Assembly: GCA_963750935.1 (NCBI GenBank) | Contig: CAVVSR010000012.1 | Location: 124,001 to 188,000 of the forward strand | Direction: 5' to 3' | Length of the DNA stretch: 64,000 bases | Source of the DNA: JACCXG01 sp963750935 | Lineage (GTDB): Bacteria; Acidobacteriota; Vicinamibacteria; Vicinamibacterales; 2-12-FULL-66-21 | Shown: positions 30,383 through 39,468 of the stretch, piece by piece | How the letters are laid out: every line of letters starts with the position of its first letter | Numbering within the stretch: the first letter of the stretch is position 1 | Notes under the pieces: model-generated | The model's database searches: none | What the model was told of the DNA's origin: nothing | Seen by the model: the letters and a program-made list of their open reading frames with translations, nothing else | Position numbers and translations under genes: made by a program

Positions 30383-30877
30383 TCACGGCTGCGCCCGCGC
30401 CGCATGGGCGCGCCTGAGCAGGCGCCTGGTCACGAGGTAGGCGATCCCGCCGAGCAGCGCCGCGCCGATGGTCGATCCCAGCACGAACGATCCGAAGTAC
30501 GGCCAGATCAGGTCGAGCAGTTCCCGCCAGAACGCTCGCGAGTAGACCGACAGATCGAACACGTCGCCGAGGCGGGCTGAGATGTCGGCCGAGACCGGCA
30601 CCCCGAGCAGCGCGGCGCCGGCCGCCGTCGTCACCCCATACCAGGGCACCATCAGCCACGGCAGGTTGCTGCACAGGCCGATGAACACCGCGACCCGGTT
30701 GAGCCGCATCATCACGGCGACGCCGAGGCCAATCGCAATCTGCAGCCCGAAGAACGGCGAGAAGCTCAGAAACACGCCGAACGCGAACGCCGCGGCGGTG
30801 CGGTCGGGAGAATCCGAGAGCCCGGCAAGGCGCCCGAGCCATCCCGGGATGCGGGGCCGCGTGTCGGCTGACGTCAT
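30383..30877 (-). CDS. DUF2062 membrane protein
   Basis: 164 residues with the DUF2062 signature: DRTAAAFAFGVFLSFSPFFGLQIAIGLGVAVMMRLNRVAVFIG, then NLPWLMVPWYGVTTAAGAALLG and a last membrane helix (YFGSFVLGSTIGAALLGGIAYLV) with an Arg-rich tail. DUF2062 proteins are small inner-membrane proteins often found beside glycosyltransferases and lipid A or polysaccharide genes. Here the gene starts 5 nt after the stop of a GT4 gene and ends an operon of at least three glycosyltransferases. Molecular function is unknown. Confidence 0.88.
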   Translation of the reverse strand: MTSADTRPRIPGWLGRLAGLSDSPDRTAAAFAFGVFLSFSPFFGLQIAIGLGVAVMMRLNRVAVFIGLCSNLPWLMVPWYGVTTAAGAALLGVPVSADISARLGDVFDLSVYSRAFWRELLDLIWPYFGSFVLGSTIGAALLGGIAYLVTRRLLRRAHAARAQP

Positions 30878-30881
30878 CGGC

Positions 30882-32150
30882 TCAGCGACCCTTCACCAGC
30901 TCGTCGTACATCCGCAGCGTCGCGGCGCCCGCCGCATCCCATGAGAACTCCTCTTCGACGATGGCGCGGCCGGCCGCGCCCATGCTGGCGAGACGCTCGG
31001 TGTCACCGAGCGCGCCGCTCAAGGCGGCGGCGAGCGCCGCGGCGTCACCGGGTGGAACCAGCCAGCCGTTGACGCCCGGCCTGACCTTGTCGGGGATGCC
31101 GCCGGCCATGGAGGCGACAACGGCACGCCGGTGCGCCATCGCTTCGAGGGTCACCAGCGAACTGCCTTCGTAGAGCGTCGGATGCACGAACAGCGTCGCG
31201 GCTTCGTACCAGGCGTGCACGTCGGCATCGCTGGCCCGCCCGGCGAAGACCACATGCCTGGTCAGCCGCGCCGCCGCGATTGTGCGTTCGAGGCGGGCGC
31301 GGTAAGGGCCATCGCCGACGATCACCCATCGCCAGGCGGCGGCCAGGACGGCGCCGTGCTCATGGACCGCGCGCAACGCGGCCGCGAGGACGTCGAACCC
31401 CTTGTTTGCCTCGATCCGGCCGACGCTCAGCAGCACCTGCTCGTTCGGCTTGATCCCCGCGCGGCGCCGCAGATCCGCGGCGGCGCCCGGAGGAGCCAGT
31501 CGATCGACGCCTTCGAGATCGAGCGCGTTGGGAATGATGCAGATGCGATCGGGCGTGACGCGCAGGTGCTGACGCACCGCCGGCTCGAGCGCCCGGTCGG
31601 TCGCGATCACCCGGTCGGAGGCGTCGGCGCAGGCGATCACCGCGCGGCGGAGCGGCAGGTAGGCCGCGCGCTTGAGCCTCGCGCGGCCCGGGTCGGTCGC
31701 GCCGAATTCCTCCATGCCCTGGGGATTCAGCACGAGCGGCGCCGAGACCTCGGCGCGCTTGCGCGCGTAGCCGAGCACGCTCGCGCCGAAGCCGTGCACG
31801 AGATCGATGTGCCCCTCGCGTACGAGCTTGAGCGCGGTCCGGCCGGCATGCATGCCGAAGATCGGATAGGCGGTGCTGCGATCGAGCACCGTCGTGCCGC
31901 GGCGGCCGGCGAACGGAAAGGTCCGATACGGCACGAAAATCGTGACGATGCGCGGGTCGATGCGTGCGGCGGCCGACGATGGGCCGGGCCCGCCAGGTGC
32001 CCGGGTCGGCGGCTGCGTGATCAGCGTGACCCGGACGTCGTGCGCGGCGAGATACCGCACGAGGTCGTAGACCGATCGCTCGAGACCGCCGACACCGTGG
32101 AGCGGCGCCACCGATCGCGCGACGACGGCAACGCGAAGAGGACGGCTCAT
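30882..32150 (-). CDS. GT4-family glycosyltransferase
   Basis: 422 residues, GT-B fold. The N-terminal acceptor domain opens with LRVAVVARSVAPLHGVGGLERSVYDLVRYLAAHD, with the Gly-rich nucleotide/acceptor loop GVGGLE. The C-terminal donor domain has VLLSVGRIEANKGFDVLAAAL, WVIVGDGPYRARLE, HVVFAGRASDADVHAWYEAATLFVHPTLYEGSSLVTLEAMAHRRAVVA, the EGxxLxxLEAMA segment being the E-x7-E nucleotide-sugar motif. Retaining cytoplasmic transferase. It overlaps the upstream GT4 gene by 4 nt. Sugar specificity is unknown. Confidence 0.93.
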   Translation of the reverse strand: MSRPLRVAVVARSVAPLHGVGGLERSVYDLVRYLAAHDVRVTLITQPPTRAPGGPGPSSAAARIDPRIVTIFVPYRTFPFAGRRGTTVLDRSTAYPIFGMHAGRTALKLVREGHIDLVHGFGASVLGYARKRAEVSAPLVLNPQGMEEFGATDPGRARLKRAAYLPLRRAVIACADASDRVIATDRALEPAVRQHLRVTPDRICIIPNALDLEGVDRLAPPGAAADLRRRAGIKPNEQVLLSVGRIEANKGFDVLAAALRAVHEHGAVLAAAWRWVIVGDGPYRARLERTIAAARLTRHVVFAGRASDADVHAWYEAATLFVHPTLYEGSSLVTLEAMAHRRAVVASMAGGIPDKVRPGVNGWLVPPGDAAALAAALSGALGDTERLASMGAAGRAIVEEEFSWDAAGAATLRMYDELVKGR

Positions 32151-33406
32151 GCCGCAGGCGCCTTGCGCAGCTCGCCGTAGAGCCGGTCGATGCGCTCGAC
32201 CACGGTGGCGGTATCGAATCGCATCGCGCGGCCGCGCGCCGCCTCTCCGAGGCGGGTGCGCAGTCCCGCGTCCGCGACAAGCCGCCTCACGTCGTCGGCC
32301 AGCTCGCCGGGTGTCTGGGAGAGCAGGCCGGTGGCCTTGTCCTCGACGATGTCGGGTGTGCCGCCGGTGTTCATCGCGGCGATGGGGACGCCGAGGGCGC
32401 TGGCTTCCAGCAGTACACGGCTCAACGACTCCGGGCCGCGCGAGGGAAAGATCAGCAGGGTGGCGTGAGCCAGCCAGGCCGTGGCCGCGTCCTGGTCGAT
32501 CCAGCCCGTGAAGCGCACGTCACGGCCGCTGACCCGTGCGGCGTGCTCGAGCGCGACGCGGTCCGGGCCGTCGCCGGCGATGACCAATGGCCACTGCAGA
32601 TCGGCCCGAGTCACGACATCGACGAGATGTGCGGTGCCCTTGTTCGGCGCGAGCTTGCCGAGATAGAGCGCGTAGGGGCCGTCGAGCGGCCGCGGCGCGG
32701 CGGCGGCTCGCGCTCGCAGGTCGGCGATGTCCACCGGGTTGGGGATGACCTCCATCCTCACGCCGGCAAGCTCGGGCGCGCGGGCGCGCAGATCGCCGGC
32801 GATCGTCGAGCTGACGGCAATGACGGCGTCGGCGGCCGCGAGCCCCTCGCGCTTGCGCGCGAGGTTGCGCCGCATGTACGGAATCATCGGCAGCGCCGCC
32901 GGCCAGGCCGCGCCGCCGCGCGGCTGAATGCAGCGAACCATCATGGCCGTCGAGCATTCCGGGCAGAGCGTCGCCTCGTCCCGCGTGTGAATCAGGTCGG
33001 ACCAGTAGCACACCGGCCAGTAGTCGCGCACGGTGCACACCGCGGGGATGCCGGTGCGATGCGCGGCGTTGATCGCGGGTAGGCAGGTGAGGACGTGCTG
33101 CCCGTGGGCGATGTCGATCCGCTCCTTGACGATGAGCGACGCCAGGACGGTGGCGAGCGACGCGTAGAGCCGCTCGTTCTTGAAATAGTTCCTGAGGTAC
33201 GGCACCTGCGGCGCCGGCGCGCCGATTTCGAGCACCCGGAACCCGTCGAACGAGGCCTCGCGGATCTGTCGCGGCTCGCCCGGTCTCGGCCTGACCACGA
33301 GCACATCGTGTCCGCGCGTGCGCAGGCCGCGCGCCAGCGCGTGGGTGCTCCAGCCGCTGCCGCCGCTGACGGGAGGGAACGCGTCGGTCGCCAGCAGGAC
33401 CTTCAT
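32147..33406 (-). CDS. GT4-family glycosyltransferase
   Basis: 419 residues, GT-B fold: MKVLLATDAFPPVSGGSGWSTHALARGLRTRGHDV at the N-terminus and YALYLGKLAPNKGTAHLVDVV, LVIAGDGPDRVALE, VRFTGWIDQDAATAWLAHATLLIFPSRGPESLSRVLLEASALGVPIAA in the donor domain (PESLSRVLLEA is the E-x7-E motif). A Cys-containing insertion, TLCPECSTAMMVRCIQ (about 140-155), resembles a small metal-binding or disulfide loop seen in some GT4 enzymes. It overlaps both neighbours by 4 nt, so the three transferases probably build one oligosaccharide together. Confidence 0.93.
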   Translation of the reverse strand: MKVLLATDAFPPVSGGSGWSTHALARGLRTRGHDVLVVRPRPGEPRQIREASFDGFRVLEIGAPAPQVPYLRNYFKNERLYASLATVLASLIVKERIDIAHGQHVLTCLPAINAAHRTGIPAVCTVRDYWPVCYWSDLIHTRDEATLCPECSTAMMVRCIQPRGGAAWPAALPMIPYMRRNLARKREGLAAADAVIAVSSTIAGDLRARAPELAGVRMEVIPNPVDIADLRARAAAAPRPLDGPYALYLGKLAPNKGTAHLVDVVTRADLQWPLVIAGDGPDRVALEHAARVSGRDVRFTGWIDQDAATAWLAHATLLIFPSRGPESLSRVLLEASALGVPIAAMNTGGTPDIVEDKATGLLSQTPGELADDVRRLVADAGLRTRLGEAARGRAMRFDTATVVERIDRLYGELRKAPAA

Positions 33407-34569
33407 CGCCCGCGCCGGACCCGCCGCTGGCGGGCCGCCTCGATGCCGGCCTCGAGCGCGCGGCAGTGCGCCGACCAGCTGAACGCAGAGACCGCACGGG
33501 CGCGCGCGGCGAGACCGAGCCTGGCACGCAGCGCCGGATCGGTCAGTCGTGTCAGCGCCGCGGCGAGGCCGCCGCGATCCGCGGGCGCATACAGCAGTCC
33601 TTCGACGTCGTGCCGCACCAGCGTCGGGATGCGATCGATTGCGGGCGCGACCACCGGCAGCGCGCTCGCCATGTACTCGAATATCTTGAGCGGCGACCAG
33701 TAGAACCCGAGCGACAGCGGCTGATGGGCGCCGGTGTCGAACGGCGCCACGCCGATGTCCGCCGCGGCGAGATGCGCCGGCATCTCGTCGTGCGGGATGG
33801 CGCCGGTGAAGACGATGCCGTCCGACGCCGCTGCCTCGGCACGCGCGCGCGGCAGCTCGGGCCCGTCGCCGATCAGTACTGCGGAGAGATCGGTGCGGCC
33901 GGCGGCACGCAGCTCACGGATCGCGCGGACCAGGTGCACGGCGCCGTGCCAGCTGCGGAACGCGCCGGCGAAGACCGCGAGCGTGCCCGACGGTCTGGGG
34001 AATCGAAGCGCGCCCGCCGCGTCCGGGCGGAACCGGTCGGTGTCGGCGCCCCACTCGAGCTCGAGGATGCGCTCGCGGGCAATGCCCGGCGGCAGGATGT
34101 CCGCGCGCGGCGACACCACGAGCTCCGCCATCCGGCAGATCCGCTCGCGCCAGCGGCGCATCGGCTCCGCGATCAGCGCCTTGTCGATGAGCGCCTTCCG
34201 GGAGCCCGCGTGATCGATCACCGGCGCGTTCACCTCCAGCACGCCGATCGCGCCCGTCGCGTGTGCCGCGGTCATACCCTCGCCGCCGAAATTGTAGTAG
34301 CGCTCGATGATGGCGTCCGGACCGAGCGCGCGGGCGAGGCGCGTCACGGCGCGGGCCGTCGCCCAGCGCAGCTGGCGCGCGCCGAATGGCGGCGTCATGC
34401 CGATCCAGGTTGCGCCATTCTCGGGGAACGGGCCGTCGCCCGGAGCTGCCAGCACGTGCACGTCGTGTCCGAGCGCGGCCAGCCCGCGCGCGACCGCCTC
34501 GACGTGAACCGACCCGCCGATCGTGCCCGGCACGGTCTGATCGATCGCGCAATAGAGGATGCGCATCAC
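33403..34569 (-). CDS. GT4-family glycosyltransferase
   Basis: 388 residues from ATG 34569 (ATG 34566 also possible). N-terminal MRILYCAIDQTVPGTIGGSVHVEAVARGLAALGHDVHVLAAPGDG with the GTIGGS loop; C-terminal RPSGTLAVFAGAFRSWHGAVHLVRAIRELR, AVLIGDGPELPRARAEA, IVFTGAIPHDEMPAHLAAADIGVAPFD and YWSPLKIFEYMASALPVVAPAI, which replaces the usual E-x7-E with SPLKIFEYMA, as in a common GT4 subgroup. First gene of a tightly overlapping set running to the DUF2062 gene. A hairpin-rich repeat region lies immediately upstream. Confidence 0.92.
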   Translation of the reverse strand: MMRILYCAIDQTVPGTIGGSVHVEAVARGLAALGHDVHVLAAPGDGPFPENGATWIGMTPPFGARQLRWATARAVTRLARALGPDAIIERYYNFGGEGMTAAHATGAIGVLEVNAPVIDHAGSRKALIDKALIAEPMRRWRERICRMAELVVSPRADILPPGIARERILELEWGADTDRFRPDAAGALRFPRPSGTLAVFAGAFRSWHGAVHLVRAIRELRAAGRTDLSAVLIGDGPELPRARAEAAASDGIVFTGAIPHDEMPAHLAAADIGVAPFDTGAHQPLSLGFYWSPLKIFEYMASALPVVAPAIDRIPTLVRHDVEGLLYAPADRGGLAAALTRLTDPALRARLGLAARARAVSAFSWSAHCRALEAGIEAARQRRVRRGR

Positions 34570-34570
34570 T

Positions 34571-34800
34571 TACTAGGCCGGGGGACTTCGTCCCCCGGAC
34601 CCCCTTGCGGCGTCGCTCGCGGGGGCCCCATGCCCCGCGCCGCTCCGCCGGGGCGCGCTTTGCGCGCCGCGTTATGCGGCAACGGTACAGAATTCTCGCA
34701 ATGCGCCGCATACCGGTCTGATCGCACTCGCCTTCGCTCGGGCTCTGCCGGCCGCTCTGCGCGTTCGCTCGTGCTCTGCACAAGGCGAGGCCAGCAGCCC
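34571..34800. repeat. REP-like palindrome-rich intergenic block
   Basis: Non-coding gap between the methyltransferase and glycosyltransferase genes. A perfect 8-bp stem with CTTCG loop lies at 34578-34598 (CCGGGGGA/TCCCCCGG), followed by a second 7-bp stem with TTT loop at 34652-34668 (GGCGCGC/GCGCGCC) and a stretch of related CGCTC/CTCTGC words to about 34800. The layout resembles repetitive extragenic palindromes; the first hairpin could also stop or pause transcripts coming from the methyltransferase gene. Copy number elsewhere cannot be judged from one window. Confidence 0.55.
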
Positions 34801-34820
34801 GGCGTGTTCGATAAGCCACG

Positions 34821-35883
34821 TCAGACGTTCCGAGTCTTGGTGAGGAGGGCAAAGAACGGTCCCGAGCGTACCCGGCCGAAGAGCAGCAGGTCGAGCTTCA
34901 TCGCGAACGACAGGCTCTGCAGCGCCGCCCGGGTCGCCGGGCTCTCCGCGATGCGGGTCTTGGCGGTCGTGCGCGCTTCGCGGATTGACGCGCCGCCGAC
35001 GTCGGGGACACCGGCCGCGGCGAGGCGTTTCGCGGCGCGCCTGCGCCATCGCCCGCTCGGCCATCCGCATCAGCACGTTCTCGACGAATCCGCCGACGAG
35101 CGGCGTGTAGTAGCGGATGCGCGCCACGCGAAAGCCGCTGGCGTCGACCACCGCCTCGAGCTCGGGAATGTCCGCGAGCGGGTTGAGGTGGTCGGACTTG
35201 CGGAGCCGCTCCTGGCGGAGATCGATCAGGCCGGCGCGCTCGAGCGATTCGGCCAGCGCGTTGATCGCCCGCAGCCCCTTGGCGATCCGCGCGTTCTTGC
35301 GAACGTGGGTGTAGATGAACAGCGAGCCGCCCGGCGCCAGCACGCGGTTGGCCTCGGCCAGCATCGCGCGCAGCGCCTCCGGCGACAGGTGTTCGAGGAC
35401 GTCCAGCGAATACGCCTTGGTGAAGGTGCCGTCCGCGAAGGGCAGCTTGCGCAGATCCGCCAGCAGCAGATCGATGGTGGCCAGCGCATTCGACGAAAAG
35501 AACGGCGCGATGTCCACGCCGACCGTCGTCGCGTGCCAGTCGCGGTTCCACAGCAGCGCCCGGCCGCTGCCGCAGCCCAGATCGACGACGCGATCGTCGC
35601 GCGTCGGCGCGAGGAAGCGCCGCAGCATGTCGTTGCGAATCTTGGAGCCGAGCAGCGGCGGCGAGACGCGCTCGTGCCGCGCGTCCGCGTGGAGCGCCTG
35701 GTCGAGGTATTTCGTCTGCTCCGTGAACTCGACCTCGGGGCGGAGATCGAGGAAACCGCCCTCCCCGCGCGGGTAGCGCCGCTGGCAGCCGCCGCACACC
35801 AGTGCCGCGTCCCCCGGTCGTTCGATCAGCGGGTTCCGGCACTCGGGGCAGCGAATCATCGCGAGCAGGGTCGAGGACACCAT
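34821..35883 (-). CDS. class I SAM methyltransferase with N-terminal zinc ribbon, apparent frameshift
   Basis: Residues 8-38 hold a Trm112-like zinc ribbon (IRCPECRNPL, LVCGGCQRRYP), then a linker and a methyltransferase domain with motif I VVDLGCGSGRALLWN, acidic VGVDIAPFF, LLLADLRKLPFADGTFTKAYSLDVLEHL and VLAPGGSLFIYTHV. After MAQARR the frame breaks at a CC (plus-strand GG 35034-35035); removing one base gives AKRLAAAGVPDVGGASIREARTT and a natural end LLFGRVRSGPFFALLTKTRNV at 34821. Repaired length is about 353 residues. Its ATG overlaps the TGA of the upstream glycosyltransferase by one base. Likely methylates a glycan or a carrier-linked sugar; substrate unknown. Confidence 0.8.
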
Positions 35884-37068
35884 CAGGGTTCGATCGCCCG
35901 CTGCAGCAGCGTCTCGAGCCGCGCCGCCCGTCGATCCCAGCTGTAGTCGGTCGCCTCGGCGAACGCCGTTCGCGCCAGCCGATCGCGCAGCGACCGATCG
36001 GCGATGACGTCCTCGATCGCCGCCGCCAGGGCGTCAGCGCGTCCTGCCGGAACCAGCACGGCATTCTCGCGGTCGCGGAGGACTTCGCGGAGGGCCGGCA
36101 GATCCGACGCCACGATCGCGCGGCCGGCGCTCAGGTATTCGAACAGCTTGAGCGGGGACGTGAAGTGCGTCGAGATGGTGCTGGGCAGGTTCGGCAACAC
36201 CAGTATTGTCGCGCGTTCGAGGGCCGCCGGCACCGTCGCCGGCGGGATCAACCCTGTGAACTCGACGCGTTCCGCCAGCCCGAGCTCACGCGCGCGTTCG
36301 CGGACGCGCGGCAGATCCGGCTCGGCGTCGTGTCCGCCGACAATCAATCCGCGCACGCCGGGCACCCGCGCGAGCGCCTCGAGCAGCACCTCGACGCCTT
36401 TCCAGGCGTAGAGATGCCCGGCATACGCGACGATCGGCGGCCCGCCCTCCGGTGCCGGAGACCATCGTCGATCGGCCGCGAGACGCACGCCGTCGGGAAT
36501 CACCTCGACGTTCGGGCGCGGACCGAGCCGCTCGATCAGGAGATTGGCGAGCGCGCGCGTGATCGTGACGTAGCCGGCCGCCTCACGCCAGACCAGCGCC
36601 TCGCGTTCGGCGAGCCGTGCGAGCTTCGACGCGCTCGCGGGTTTGGCCGTCGCGATCAGCCGCGGCAGTTCCGCGGCGACGTCCGGCGCATAGCCATGGG
36701 ACTCGTAGACGAGCGGCGTTCGCAGCGCCGGCCGGCAGGCGCGCCAGCAGCGCCGCGACGCCGAGGTCGCGCGTGAACAGCACGTCGGCGCGGGCCTGGC
36801 CGAGCGCGCGGCCGAGCGCGAACGACAGGTAGCCGAGCCGCCGCGCGAATTGCGGACCGAACACCGGCGCCTGCTCGATGGCGAACCGGGGATGTCTGGG
36901 TAGACCGTAATAGACGTAGGGATCCCGGGCTGGCTTCTGCGTATCAGGGCGCGTGATCAGCCGCACGTCGTGCCCGCGCGCCGCCAGCGCATGGCAGGTC
37001 TCCATCGTCTGGATGCCGTTGGCGCGTTCGAGCGGCAGCCGGACGTCGGCGAAATAGATCAGGCGCAC
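35883..37068 (-). CDS. GT4-family glycosyltransferase, apparent frameshift
   Basis: N-terminal half from ATG 37068: MRLIYFADVRLPLERANGIQTMETCHALAARGHDVRLITR. The frame breaks at the GG 36730-36731; removing one base yields LPAALRTPLVYESHGYAPDVAAE and joins the C-terminal donor domain (VIPDGVRLAADRR, PIVAYAGHLYAWKGVEVLLEAL, VRGLIVGGHDAEPDLPRVRE, VEFTGLIPPATVPAALERATILVLPN, FTSPLKLFEYLSAGRAIVA). Same SPLKLFEYL subgroup as the protein at 33403-34569. Repaired length is about 394 residues. It is the first gene of a two-gene unit with the methyltransferase. Confidence 0.85.
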
Positions 37069-37108
37069 GGGTTATACCCTCCGTGCGTGGTCGATGCGCG
37101 CATCGGGG

Positions 37109-38572
37109 TCACCGTGGATCCGTCGGCGGGGCGAAGAACGAGTCGCGCGCGACGACGTAGCGCCAGGCCAGCGAGGGCGCGCTTCGTGGAACCGTGATGA
37201 ACACGTCGTAGGCGTTCCGTCCGAGCTCGAGCCGCTGGCGATCCATCATCCGTGTGCCGAAGAGGGCCATCAGGCCGAGGTTCCACCAGATGGCGACCGC
37301 GACGACCGCCCCCACGGGGAGGCGCAGCGGCCGCGACCGCACTGCCTGCCACAGCGCCGCCAGTCCGATCGTCAGGATCGGCGTGATCGCGACGAACCGG
37401 CGCTGGCCGAACGCGCCGGCCACGGTCCACGACTCGACCGCGCCGGAGATGTAGATCTGGCCGAGCACCGCAAGCAGCAGCCCGATCGTCACCGGGCGCA
37501 GGTGATCGCGCTGCTCCGCAGTCGCGCCGGCAGCGCCAGATCGACGCGCCAGCATGTAGAGGCCGACGATGGCGAGCGCTGCCAGCGGCGTCCACGCCAG
37601 CAGGCCGTGGTGCGGCGAGAACACCACCTCCAGTGCATGCGGAGACGTCCAGGCCATCTTGCGCGTGACCAGCCGCGATGGTCCGATCCGTCCGTTCAGC
37701 GCGAGATACGCGAACGCCTGTGGCAGGTAGACGACGGCGAACGAGACCAATCCGCCGGCCGCCAGCGCGATCTCGGTGCCCCAGTTCATGCCGCTGCGCC
37801 TGATGCGGCGGCTCAGCGCGACCGCGTAGTCGAGCAGCGGCGCGAGGAGCAGGATCGCGTCCTGTTCGCGGACCATGACGACGAGCCCGGCGATTGCGCC
37901 GAGCGCGATCGTGCCGCGCACGGTCCACCGGTCGCGGACGTGCAGCCAGATCGTGAGCATGGCCGCGACGCTGAAGGCGGAGACCGCGTGCGCCATGCCG
38001 GGCGCCAGATACATGTAGAAAAGCAGCGGCGTTCCCAGCCAGATCGCGGCGGCGGCACCGTGGCCCACCCCGGTCAGCCGTTCCGCGAGCCGCGCCGACA
38101 GCAGCACGGCGAGGAATCCGTAGAGCGCCGAGCCGTAACAGACCGCCGCGAGATAGGGCCACGAATAGCCGTCGCGCACGATGAGGCTGCCGTTCGCCCG
38201 CGCGATGACGACGCCCGCGTCCGCGAGCGCGTAGAACGGCAGCCACAGGATCGCCGGACCGATGGTGCCGAAGTTGAGCCGCAGGCCGGTTTCGGTCTGC
38301 CGCTCGAGGAGCGTTTCCCGGAACAGCGCGTAGCGGCCGACGCCGCGGTCGTAGAACGCGCTGTACTCGTTCTCGAACGAGACGTCCCGATCGAACCAGA
38401 GCGACCGCAGGAAGGCGAAGTACTGCACTTCGTCGGAGGCGTAGAGCCGCACCGTGACCGCGGGCAGCGTCAGCAGGAACAGCGCCAGCAGGACGAGCGG
38501 TCCGCGCCGCCGCCGCGCGGCCGCGCTGGGAGGAGCGGTCGATGCCGGGGCTGAAGGGGACTGTGCCATCAC
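37109..38572 (-). CDS. integral-membrane glycosyltransferase-like protein
   Basis: 487 residues, about eleven membrane helices after an Arg-rich cytoplasmic start (AARRRRGPLVLLALFLLTLP). The first outer loop has VRLYASDEVQYFAFLRSLWFDRDVSFENEY, an SDE acidic site and layout shared with the protein at 25902-27965 (SDGFYYFAYLRSLAFDGDVEFSNDY); the two are probably homologues. Further blocks: FGTIGPAILWLPFYALADAG and LAPGMAHAVSAFSVAAMLTIWL. The soluble C-terminal domain of the larger relative is absent. Predicted polyprenyl-phosphate-sugar transferase of the GT39/GT83-like group; acceptor unknown. Confidence 0.82.
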   Translation of the reverse strand: MMAQSPSAPASTAPPSAAARRRRGPLVLLALFLLTLPAVTVRLYASDEVQYFAFLRSLWFDRDVSFENEYSAFYDRGVGRYALFRETLLERQTETGLRLNFGTIGPAILWLPFYALADAGVVIARANGSLIVRDGYSWPYLAAVCYGSALYGFLAVLLSARLAERLTGVGHGAAAAIWLGTPLLFYMYLAPGMAHAVSAFSVAAMLTIWLHVRDRWTVRGTIALGAIAGLVVMVREQDAILLLAPLLDYAVALSRRIRRSGMNWGTEIALAAGGLVSFAVVYLPQAFAYLALNGRIGPSRLVTRKMAWTSPHALEVVFSPHHGLLAWTPLAALAIVGLYMLARRSGAAGATAEQRDHLRPVTIGLLLAVLGQIYISGAVESWTVAGAFGQRRFVAITPILTIGLAALWQAVRSRPLRLPVGAVVAVAIWWNLGLMALFGTRMMDRQRLELGRNAYDVFITVPRSAPSLAWRYVVARDSFFAPPTDPR

Positions 38573-38596
38573 GCGCTGAATGGATGGGGCCGCTCC

Positions 38597-39373
38597 CTAC
38601 CGCCAGGCAAGCGTCACGTACTTCAAGAGCTGCGCGAGATTGAATCCGGCATGGCTGACCATCGGCGCGATGATGCTGCCGCGCGACCAGTAGAGGACGC
38701 CCCACACCGCACCAAGGGTGCCGGTCGCGATCGCGGCGGCGTATCCCTGTTCGATGTGGCCGAGCCCGAACACGACGCTGTAGATCACGATGCCGGCGAG
38801 GCCGCCCCCGAGATATTGATCGAAACGCCGGATGATGAAGCCGCGCTGGACTTCCTCGCGCACGCCGCCGGCGAACATCACCACGAACGCGAACACCGCC
38901 GCGTCGCGCGGCGTCTGCATCATCCGCTCGAACGGGTTGACCGGCACGTTGTGCAGCTCCGGCTTGAAGGCCAGGACCGCGGTCAGCACGAGCACGACGA
39001 CCACGACGGCGCCGGGGATCAGCAACAGGCCGAGCGCGATCTCGCGCAGCGGACGCCGCGGGCCACGGACGAAGTCCGCAACCGGTTCGTGATGGGCGCG
39101 GAGGAACAGCAGGACCAGGCCGACCACGAGCACCATGTCGATGAGCGACATCGCGACCACGAACGTCGGCGACCAGCCGCCGTCGGCGGTCTGGTGCGGA
39201 ACCCCGAGGCCGGCCAGCCCGCCGAAGACCAGCAGCTGCGTCGGCACGCCCGAGCACAGCAGGACCTCGATGAAGGCGCCGAACCGTTCGATGGGGAGGA
39301 TCGGATGACGGCTCTGGCGTGCGGGCACGACGGACGGCGGCGGGGCAGCCGCCGCGTCCGTCGCGTCCATCAT
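38597..39373 (-). CDS. CPBP-family intramembrane metalloprotease
   Basis: 258 residues, about seven to eight membrane helices. The CPBP/Rce1 catalytic motifs are all visible: EEVQR (EExxR, about residues 172-176), FGLGH (FxxxH) and HAGFN (HxxxN) near the C-terminus, the glutamates and histidines being the proposed catalytic and metal-binding residues. Substrates of bacterial CPBP proteins are mostly unknown. It is upstream of, and same-strand with, the membrane glycosyltransferase gene (24-nt gap), so probably cotranscribed. Confidence 0.92.
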   Translation of the reverse strand: MMDATDAAAAPPPSVVPARQSRHPILPIERFGAFIEVLLCSGVPTQLLVFGGLAGLGVPHQTADGGWSPTFVVAMSLIDMVLVVGLVLLFLRAHHEPVADFVRGPRRPLREIALGLLLIPGAVVVVVLVLTAVLAFKPELHNVPVNPFERMMQTPRDAAVFAFVVMFAGGVREEVQRGFIIRRFDQYLGGGLAGIVIYSVVFGLGHIEQGYAAAIATGTLGAVWGVLYWSRGSIIAPMVSHAGFNLAQLLKYVTLAWR

Positions 39374-39468
39374 ATACCGATGCGGCGGATGCGCCGGAGG
39401 CGCGCTGGCGCGGACGCTGGCTCAGAGGCCGAATCGAGCACACAGAAACTGTACTCGTTTTGCAGCCC

